From contig JAFARM010000302.1 of the NCBI GenBank assembly GCA_019245455.1, forward strand, positions 1 through 11,980: a stretch of DNA of 11,980 bases. Direction: 5' to 3'. Below are positions 6,005-11,980 of the stretch, piece after piece (the first letter of the stretch is position 1; each line of letters begins with the position of its first letter). The DNA is from Sphingomonadaceae bacterium. GTDB lineage: Bacteria; Pseudomonadota; Alphaproteobacteria; Sphingomonadales; Sphingomonadaceae. The translations under genes and the position numbers were made by a program. The notes under the pieces were generated by a model. That model had not been told where the DNA came from and did not search any database. It worked only from the letters and a program-made list of their open reading frames with translations.

Positions 6005-9000
6005 TCATTCCGCCGCGATGGCCACGGCTTCGTCCAGCGGGTGCGGCAGGCGGGACAGCATCTCCTTCGGGCAGACCTGCCAGAAGGCACCACGCGCGCG
6101 CTCCCAGTCGAGCAGGAGCTCGCCCGCCCACGCCGACCCCGTCTCGGCGGCGTGTTCCTCGATCAGCGCGTGGAGCACGCCGTCCCAGTGCGCGCTCGCC
6201 AACCGCGCCAGCACGACCGAATCGCGGTTGACCCGCCGCTCGAAGCCGCCGTCGCCGGGGGTGCCGTCATAGACGAAGGCCATGCCCCCCGTCATGCCGG
6301 CGGCGAAATTGTCGCCGGTCGGCCCCAGGATCACGGCGACGCCGCCGGTCATGTATTCGCAGCCGTTGGCCCCGCAGCCTTCGACGACGACGTGCGCGCC
6401 GCTGTTGCGGACGGCGAAGCGTTCGCCGGCGCGTCCGGCGGCGAACAGGCGGCCGCTCGTCGCGCCGTAGAGGACGGTGTTGCCGATGATCGTGTTATCG
6501 CGCGCGACGAGCGTCGAGCTGACCATCGGCCGGACGACGATCGTCGCGCCTGACAGGCCCTTGCCGACATAGTCGTTGGCCTCACCGAACACCTCGAGCT
6601 TCAGGCCCTGGACGCCGAACGCGCCGAGGCTCTGCCCGGCCGAACCGCGCAGGCGGACGTGGAGGTGGCCCGGCGGCAGGCCGGCCATGCCGTATTTCCG
6701 CACGATCACCGAGGACGCGCGCGTGCCCACCGCGCGGTGCGTGTTGCGGACGGTATAGGTCAGCTGCATCTTCTCGGCCCGCTCGAACAGCGCGGCCCCG
6801 TCGCGCAGGATCTCGGCGTCGAGGCTGTCGGGAACCTCGTTGCGGTGGCCGACGATGGCGAAGCGGCGCTGCTCGTCGGGCGCGTCGACCTTGACCAGGA
6901 TCGGGTTCAGGTCGAGGTCGTCGAGGTGCTCCGCCCCGCGGCTGACCTGGCGCAGCAGCTCGGTGCGGCCGATCACCTCGTCCAACGACTTCGCCCCGAG
7001 GCGGGCGAGGATGTCGCGCACCTCCTCGGCAATGAAGCTCATCAGGTTGATGACCTTCTCCGGACTGCCGCCGAATTTCGCCCGCAGCGCCTCGTCCTGC
7101 GTGCAGATGCCGACCGGGCAGGTGTTCGAGTGGCATTGGCGGACCATGATGCAGCCCATCGCCACGAGGCCGAGCGTGCCGATGCCGAACTCCTCCGCCC
7201 CCAGGATCGCGGCGATGACGATGTCGCGCCCGGTCTTCAGCCCGCCGTCGGTGCGGAGCTTGACCCGGTGGCGGAGGCCGTTCAGCGTCAGCACCTGATT
7301 GACTTCGCTGAGGCCCATCTCCCACGGCGTGCCGGCATACTTGATTGACGACTGTGGGCTCGCCGCCGTGCCGCCGACGTGGCCGGAGACGAGGATGACG
7401 TCGGCGTGCGCCTTGGCCACCCCGGCGGCGACCGTGCCGATGCCCGCCGAGCTGACCAGCTTGACGCAGACGCGCGCACGCGGGTTGATCTGCTTCAGGT
7501 CGTAGATCAGCTGCGCCAGGTCCTCGATCGAATAGATGTCGTGGTGCGGCGGCGGGCTGATGAGGGTCACGCCGGGCGTCGCGTGGCGCAGGCGGGCGAT
7601 GAGGTCGGTGACCTTGAAGCCCGGGAGCTGCCCGCCCTCGCCGGGCTTGGCTCCCTGCGCGACCTTGATCTCGATCTCCTCGCAGGCGTTGAGATACTCC
7701 GCCGTGACGCCGAAGCGGCCGGAAGCCACCTGCTTGACCGCCGAGTTGGCGTTGTCGCCGTTCGGGTACGGCGTGAAGCGCGCCCGGTCTTCGCCGCCCT
7801 CCCCGCTCACTGCTTTGGCGCCGATCCGGTTCATCGCGATCGCCAGCGTCTCGTGCGCCTCAGGGCTCAAGGCGCCAAGGCTCATGCCGGGGCTGACGAA
7901 GCGGCGGCGGATCTCGGTGATCGACTCGACCGCATCGAGCCGCACCGGCGTCTTCGCCCAGTTGAACTCGAGCAGGTCGCGCAGGTAGATCGGCGGCAGC
8001 TCGGCCACCGCGCGGCTGAAGCGCATATAGTCCGAATAGCTGTCGCGCGTGACCGCCGTCTGCAGCAGGTGGATCAGGTTCGCCTGATAGGCATGGTCCT
8101 CGGCCCCCGCGCGGTAGCGGTAGAGACCGCCGACCGGCAGGGCGACAACGTCGTCGTCCCACGCTGCCTCGTGGCGCAGGCGGGCGTTCAGATGGATCGA
8201 GGCGAAGCCCTCGCCGCTGATCTTCGCGGGCATCCCCGGAAAGAACTCCGCGACCAGGGCGCGGCTAAGGCCCACCGCCTCGAAGTTGTAGCCCCCTCTG
8301 TATGAGCTGATCACGGCGATGCCCATCTTGCCCATGATCTTGAGCAACCCATCTTCGATCGCCTTCTTGTAGCGACCAACGGCACTGTCACGATCGAGGC
8401 CCGCGAACAGGCCGCGCGCGTGCCGGTCGACGATCGCTTCCTGCGCCAGGTAGGCGTTGACCGTCGTCGCCCCGACCCCGATCAGCACAGCGAAATAATG
8501 CGGGTCGAGGCATTCGGCCGAGCGCACGTTGATGCTGGAATAGGACCGCAGCCCCTTCGCCACGAGGTGGGTGTGCACGCCGGCGGCGGCCAGGATCATG
8601 GTGATGCCCGCGCGCGTCGCGTCCTGGTGCTCGTCGGTCAGGAACAGCTGGCTCTTGCCCGAGCGCACCGCGAGCTCGGCTTCCTCGCGCACGCGCGCGA
8701 TCGCGGCGCGCAGCGCCTCAGGGCCACCGGCGATGTCGAAGGTGCAGTCGATCGTCGCTGCGGCGCGAGCATAGTGGGTGCGGAGCACGTCCCAGTCGCG
8801 GTTGGTCAGCACCGGCGAGTCGAGGACCATCACGCCCTCTTGCCGGGCATCATGGTCGAGGATGTTCCCAAAGTTCGCAAAGCGCGTCTTCAGGCTCATC
8901 ACCCGCGTCTCGCGCAAGCTGTCGATCGGCGGGTTGGTCACCTGGCTAAAGTTCTGGCGGAAGAAGTGGCTCATCGACCGCGGCTTCGACGAGATGACGG

Positions 9001-10588
9001 CCAAGGGCGTGTCGTCGCCCATGCTGCCAACCGCCTCCTTGGCGTCGATCACCATCGGCGCGAGGAGCAGCTCCATATCCTCCGCCGTCAGCCCGGCGGC
9101 GACCTGGCGGCGGCGCAGCTCGGCGCGGTCGAACGCCCCCGGCGGCTGCGGCGCGTCATGGCCGGGCAGGTCGGCGAAGGTGCGGAAATGCTCGACCCAT
9201 TCACCGTACGGCGCGGCGGCGGCGATGCGGTCCTTGACCTCGGCGTCGGCATAGAGGCGCGGCCCCGCACCGGCATCGCCGTCCAGATCGACCGCGATCA
9301 TCTGCCCGGGCCCAAGCGCGCCCTTTGCCGTGATCGTCGTTTCGGGAACGACGACCATTCCCGCCTCCGATCCCGTGATGAGGAGCCCGTCCGACGTCGT
9401 CAGCCAGCGCATCGGCCGCAGCGCCGACCGGTCGACCCCGGCGAGGCACCAGCGGCCGTCGGTCATGGCGAGCGCCGCCGGGCCGTCCCACGCCTCCATG
9501 ACGCTGGCGAAGAAGGCGTACATCGCCCGGTGCGCGTCGGGCATGGTGTGGACGCGCGACCATGCCTCGGGGATCAGCATCAGCTTCGCCGTCGGCGCGT
9601 CGCGCCCGGAGCGCACCAGCGCCTCGAACACCGCATCGAGCGCCGCAGTGTCGGACGCGCCGGCGGGGATCAGCGGCTTGATGTCGGCGGAATGCTCGCC
9701 GAAAGCCGTCGCCGCCATGCGGATCTCGTGGCTTTTCATCCAGTTCTTGTTGCCACGGACGGTGTTGATCTCGCCGTTGTGGGCGAGGCATCGGAACGGC
9801 TGCGCCAGCCACCATTGCGGGAAGGTGTTGGTCGAATAGCGCTGGTGATAGATGGCAAAGCGGCTGACGAAGCGCTCGTCGGTCAGGTCGGGGTAGAACA
9901 CCGACAGTTCCTCGGCAAGGAACAGCCCCTTGTAGATGATCGACCGCGCCGACAGCGAGCAGATGTAGAAGCCGTTGATCTGCGCGGCCACGACCGCTTT
10001 CTCGATCCGCCGGCGGATCAGGTAGAGGTCCTTCTCGAACGCTTCCATCGGCGCGGCGTCGGGCAGCGGACCGGCGATCATGATCTGCTCGATCTCAGGG
10101 CGCGACGCCGCCGCCTTCGGGCCGATGACGCTGGTGTCGACCGGCACCTGCCGCCAGCCGTAGATCGTGTAGCCGAAGCCGATGATCTCGGCCTCGACGA
10201 TCGTCCGGCACGTCTCCTGCGCCGCGAGATCGGCGCGCGGCAGGAACACCTGCCCCACCGCGAGCCGATTGGGCTTGGGCGCATGGCCGGCGCGGGCGAT
10301 GTGTTCGTCGAAGAACCCGTGCGGCAGCTCGACGTGGATACCGGCTCCGTCGCCGGTCTTGCCGTCGGCGTCGACGGCACCCCGGTGCCAGACGGCCTTC
10401 AGCGCGTCGATCGCGGCCGTGACGACGCGCCGCGACGCCGTCCCGTCGATCGCCGCCACCAGCCCCACGCCGCAGGCGTCCGATTCCATCTCGGGCCGGT
10501 ACATCCCGTACGCTGCCACCCGCGCGCGTTCAGCCGCCGTTGGCACCAACAAGTTCGCGGTCTCGTCGGGGACGGCTTCTCGAGTCAT
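6005..10588 (-). CDS. gltB: Glutamate synthase (NADPH) large (alpha) subunit
   Basis: The 1527-residue product is full length for bacterial GltB. It transfers the glutamine amide nitrogen to 2-oxoglutarate to give two glutamates, using electrons from GltD. The N-terminal Ntn amidotransferase domain starts at nucleophile Cys39 (ESDACGVGLVAAIDG); residues 1-38 would be a propeptide removed on maturation. The FMN/synthase domain spans roughly 850-1230: MSLGALSPEAHE from 902, SGEGGEDRARF, PGEGGQLPG, ISPPPHHDIYSIEDLAQL and LRTDGGLKTGRD. The 3Fe-4S ligands are Cys1146, Cys1152 and Cys1157 in CIMVRQCHSNTC. The C-terminal beta-helix carries GQSLGAFGVQG, NTVLYGAT and GCEYMTGG. ATG 10588 overlaps the gltD stop (ATGA), fixing the start and showing coupling. 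The cytoplasmic alpha-beta complex is the GOGAT arm of ammonia assimilation. One oddity: GGTAASPQSSIKYAG, where relatives usually have GGTGAS. Confidence 0.98.
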   Translation of the reverse strand: MTREAVPDETANLLVPTAAERARVAAYGMYRPEMESDACGVGLVAAIDGTASRRVVTAAIDALKAVWHRGAVDADGKTGDGAGIHVELPHGFFDEHIARAGHAPKPNRLAVGQVFLPRADLAAQETCRTIVEAEIIGFGYTIYGWRQVPVDTSVIGPKAAASRPEIEQIMIAGPLPDAAPMEAFEKDLYLIRRRIEKAVVAAQINGFYICSLSARSIIYKGLFLAEELSVFYPDLTDERFVSRFAIYHQRYSTNTFPQWWLAQPFRCLAHNGEINTVRGNKNWMKSHEIRMAATAFGEHSADIKPLIPAGASDTAALDAVFEALVRSGRDAPTAKLMLIPEAWSRVHTMPDAHRAMYAFFASVMEAWDGPAALAMTDGRWCLAGVDRSALRPMRWLTTSDGLLITGSEAGMVVVPETTITAKGALGPGQMIAVDLDGDAGAGPRLYADAEVKDRIAAAAPYGEWVEHFRTFADLPGHDAPQPPGAFDRAELRRRQVAAGLTAEDMELLLAPMVIDAKEAVGSMGDDTPLAVISSKPRSMSHFFRQNFSQVTNPPIDSLRETRVMSLKTRFANFGNILDHDARQEGVMVLDSPVLTNRDWDVLRTHYARAAATIDCTFDIAGGPEALRAAIARVREEAELAVRSGKSQLFLTDEHQDATRAGITMILAAAGVHTHLVAKGLRSYSSINVRSAECLDPHYFAVLIGVGATTVNAYLAQEAIVDRHARGLFAGLDRDSAVGRYKKAIEDGLLKIMGKMGIAVISSYRGGYNFEAVGLSRALVAEFFPGMPAKISGEGFASIHLNARLRHEAAWDDDVVALPVGGLYRYRAGAEDHAYQANLIHLLQTAVTRDSYSDYMRFSRAVAELPPIYLRDLLEFNWAKTPVRLDAVESITEIRRRFVSPGMSLGALSPEAHETLAIAMNRIGAKAVSGEGGEDRARFTPYPNGDNANSAVKQVASGRFGVTAEYLNACEEIEIKVAQGAKPGEGGQLPGFKVTDLIARLRHATPGVTLISPPPHHDIYSIEDLAQLIYDLKQINPRARVCVKLVSSAGIGTVAAGVAKAHADVILVSGHVGGTAASPQSSIKYAGTPWEMGLSEVNQVLTLNGLRHRVKLRTDGGLKTGRDIVIAAILGAEEFGIGTLGLVAMGCIMVRQCHSNTCPVGICTQDEALRAKFGGSPEKVINLMSFIAEEVRDILARLGAKSLDEVIGRTELLRQVSRGAEHLDDLDLNPILVKVDAPDEQRRFAIVGHRNEVPDSLDAEILRDGAALFERAEKMQLTYTVRNTHRAVGTRASSVIVRKYGMAGLPPGHLHVRLRGSAGQSLGAFGVQGLKLEVFGEANDYVGKGLSGATIVVRPMVSSTLVARDNTIIGNTVLYGATSGRLFAAGRAGERFAVRNSGAHVVVEGCGANGCEYMTGGVAVILGPTGDNFAAGMTGGMAFVYDGTPGDGGFERRVNRDSVVLARLASAHWDGVLHALIEEHAAETGSAWAGELLLDWERARGAFWQVCPKEMLSRLPHPLDEAVAIAAE

Positions 10589-11980
10589 GCGGCGACCCTC
10601 GCGCCGGCTGCCCTTGCGGCGAGCCAGTCGTGCATCGCCTTGGCCACGTCGCGGCCGTCGCGGATCGCCCACACGACGAGGCTGGCCCCGCGGACGATGT
10701 CGCCGGCGGCGAAGACTCCGGGCAGGCTGGTCATCATCGTCGCGTGGTCGACTCGGAGCGTGCCCCAGCGCGTGGTCGCAAGGTCGCGCGCCGCGAACAT
10801 CGTCGGCAGATCTTCCGCGTCGAAGCCGAGCGCGCCGATGACCATGTCGGCAGACAATCGCTCACGCGCGGCGTCGGGCTCCGGCGAGCGACGCCCGCTG
10901 GCGTCGGGCGGTCCAAGCCGCATCCGCTGGATGTCGACGGCGACCACCGGATCGCCGACCAGGGCCGCGGGCGACGCCAGCCAGATGAACTCGACCCCCT
11001 CCTCCTCGGCGTGGGCGACCTCGCGCTGCGACCCCGGCATATTCGCGCGGTCGCGGCGGTACAGGCATCGAACCGAGCGAGCGCCCTGACGGACGGCGGT
11101 GCGCACGCAGTCCATCGCCGTATCGCCGCCGCCAACGACGATGACGTCCTTGCCCGCGGCGTCGAGATCGGTGACCGCGTCGCCGAAGCCGCGGCGGTTC
11201 GAGGCAAACAGATAATCGAGCGCCGGCACCGCCGCTTTGGCCCCGGCCACCGCCAGCGCGCGCGCGGCATACATGCCTGTCGCGATCAACACGGCGTCGT
11301 GCCGGGCGCGAAGGTCGCCGAGCGTCAGGTCGCGCCCGATTTCGATTGACGGATGGAAGGTGATGCCAGCGGCGGCGAGCCGCTCGATCCGCCGTGCCAC
11401 CACGTGCTTTTCGAGCTTGAATCCCGGGATCCCATAGGTCAGCAATCCGCCGGGTCGATCGTGCCGATCGTAAATGTCGACGCCATACCCCTTCGTCCGC
11501 AGCATCTCGGCGGCGGTGAGCCCCGCCGGCCCTGCCCCGATGATCCCTACAGACTGGCCGCGAGCCGATCCGACGCGAAGCGGGCGAACCCAGCCGCTGT
11601 CCCAGGCAAGATCATTGATGAACTTTTCGACCGCGCCGATGGTGACACTGCCGAAATCGGCCTCGATGACGCAGTTGCCCTCGCACAGCCGATCCTGCGG
11701 ACAGATTCGACCACAGATCTCCGGCATCGTGCTCGTGGCCGCGCTCGCCTCATAGGCTTCCTCGAACCGACCCTCAGCGGTCAGCCGGAGCCAGTCGGGG
11801 ATGTTGTTGTGAAGCGGACAATGAACCTGACAGAACGGCACGCCGCACTGCGAGCACCGCGACGCCTGCTCCTCTGCGCGCGCAATCAGAAACGGACGCG
11901 CGATCTCGAGGAAGTCGGCCTTACGCGCTTGCACATCCCGCTTCTCAGGTACCACCTGCAGATGTGCAACGAAACTGAGC
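10585..11980 (-). CDS. gltD: Glutamate synthase (NADPH) small (beta) subunit, 5' end beyond the window
   Basis: GltD oxidises NADPH on FAD and passes electrons through iron-sulfur centres to GltB. Counting from the GTG at 11955, the Cys clusters are at 34, 37, 42, 46 (CSQCGVPFCQVHC) and 81, 85, 91, 95 (CGRICPQDRLCEGNC), the FAD-binding GAGPAG at 140-145, the NADPH-binding GGGDTA at 275-280, and the C-terminal flavin motif GVFAAGDIVRG at 413-423. The frame stays open from that GTG to the right edge and encodes LSFVAHLQ, which resembles the N-terminal GFVHTAQR-type strand of Azospirillum GltD. The GTG is therefore probably not the start, and a few residues are missing. The stop (10587-10585) overlaps gltB's ATG, so gltD is first in the operon. 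The length fits the roughly 480-residue alphaproteobacterial form. Confidence 0.97.
   Translation of the reverse strand, partial: LSFVAHLQVVPEKRDVQARKADFLEIARPFLIARAEEQASRCSQCGVPFCQVHCPLHNNIPDWLRLTAEGRFEEAYEASAATSTMPEICGRICPQDRLCEGNCVIEADFGSVTIGAVEKFINDLAWDSGWVRPLRVGSARGQSVGIIGAGPAGLTAAEMLRTKGYGVDIYDRHDRPGGLLTYGIPGFKLEKHVVARRIERLAAAGITFHPSIEIGRDLTLGDLRARHDAVLIATGMYAARALAVAGAKAAVPALDYLFASNRRGFGDAVTDLDAAGKDVIVVGGGDTAMDCVRTAVRQGARSVRCLYRRDRANMPGSQREVAHAEEEGVEFIWLASPAALVGDPVVAVDIQRMRLGPPDASGRRSPEPDAARERLSADMVIGALGFDAEDLPTMFAARDLATTRWGTLRVDHATMMTSLPGVFAAGDIVRGASLVVWAIRDGRDVAKAMHDWLAARAAGARVAA

Noticed and set aside
5850..6131. Minus-strand open frame of about 100 codons over the gltB end and the spacer
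   Set aside because: It overlaps the gltB coding end in another frame and otherwise translates the GC-rich intergenic element.
7379..8305. 308-codon plus-strand frame inside gltB
   Set aside because: Antisense shadow of the conserved FMN domain; composition typical of a spurious frame.
8420..11089. 889-codon open frame on the plus strand, antisense to gltB and the 3' part of gltD
   Set aside because: It is the mirror of two clearly identified genes. Its product is Arg/His/Asp-rich with no recognisable domain, the typical result of high third-position GC on the opposite strand.

Overview
The window is very GC-rich, with the strong third-position G/C bias that makes long spurious ORFs on both strands. 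Gene content and protein wording (GltD upstream of GltB with Azospirillum-like motifs, SIMPL protein, RND adaptor) together with many extragenic copies of a TTCGACARGCTCAGCATG-type repeat point to an alphaproteobacterium, most likely a sphingomonad (Sphingomonas or a close relative). This placement is inference from sequence style; no marker gene is present.

Layout, left to right. Positions 1-438 (minus) hold the first 146 codons of an RND-type efflux periplasmic adaptor that runs off the left edge. It is preceded by a recognisable promoter (492-465) whose -10 box lies inside an inverted repeat (455-476), a good candidate operator. Facing away is a small membrane protein of GlsB/YeaQ/YmgE type (573-830). 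Positions 831-1360 are non-coding and carry nine copies of the dispersed repeat within a tandemly duplicated block. A secreted SIMPL-domain (DUF541) protein follows (1361-2047).

Positions 2022-5380 form a class II (BtuCD/FecCDE/HmuUV type) metal-chelate or cobalamin uptake locus split into two divergent arms. Permease and ATPase lie on the minus strand (3787-2022, overlapping). An uncharacterised six-helix membrane protein and a BtuF-like binding protein lie on the plus strand (3870-5380, ATGA overlap). The binding protein starts directly at its mature domain and has no visible signal peptide, which is the oddest feature of the window. No TonB-dependent receptor and no cobalamin riboswitch was recognised.

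Positions 5381-5523 are a short spacer with small repeats. A 90-residue protein with a poly-proline tract and a C-terminal coiled coil (5796-5524, minus) follows. A GC-rich inverted-repeat spacer (5851-6004) separates it from the glutamate synthase operon. gltD (right edge to 10585, 5' end missing) and gltB (10588-6005) are on the minus strand and overlap by ATGA. Together they make NADPH-dependent glutamate synthase, the GOGAT half of the GS-GOGAT ammonia assimilation pathway.

I saw no tRNA, rRNA, CRISPR array, transposase, prophage or plasmid-type gene. Most of the window is ordinary chromosomal housekeeping and transport. The points worth a second look are the signal-less binding protein coupled to an unknown membrane protein, the promoter/operator of the efflux operon and the repeat cluster.
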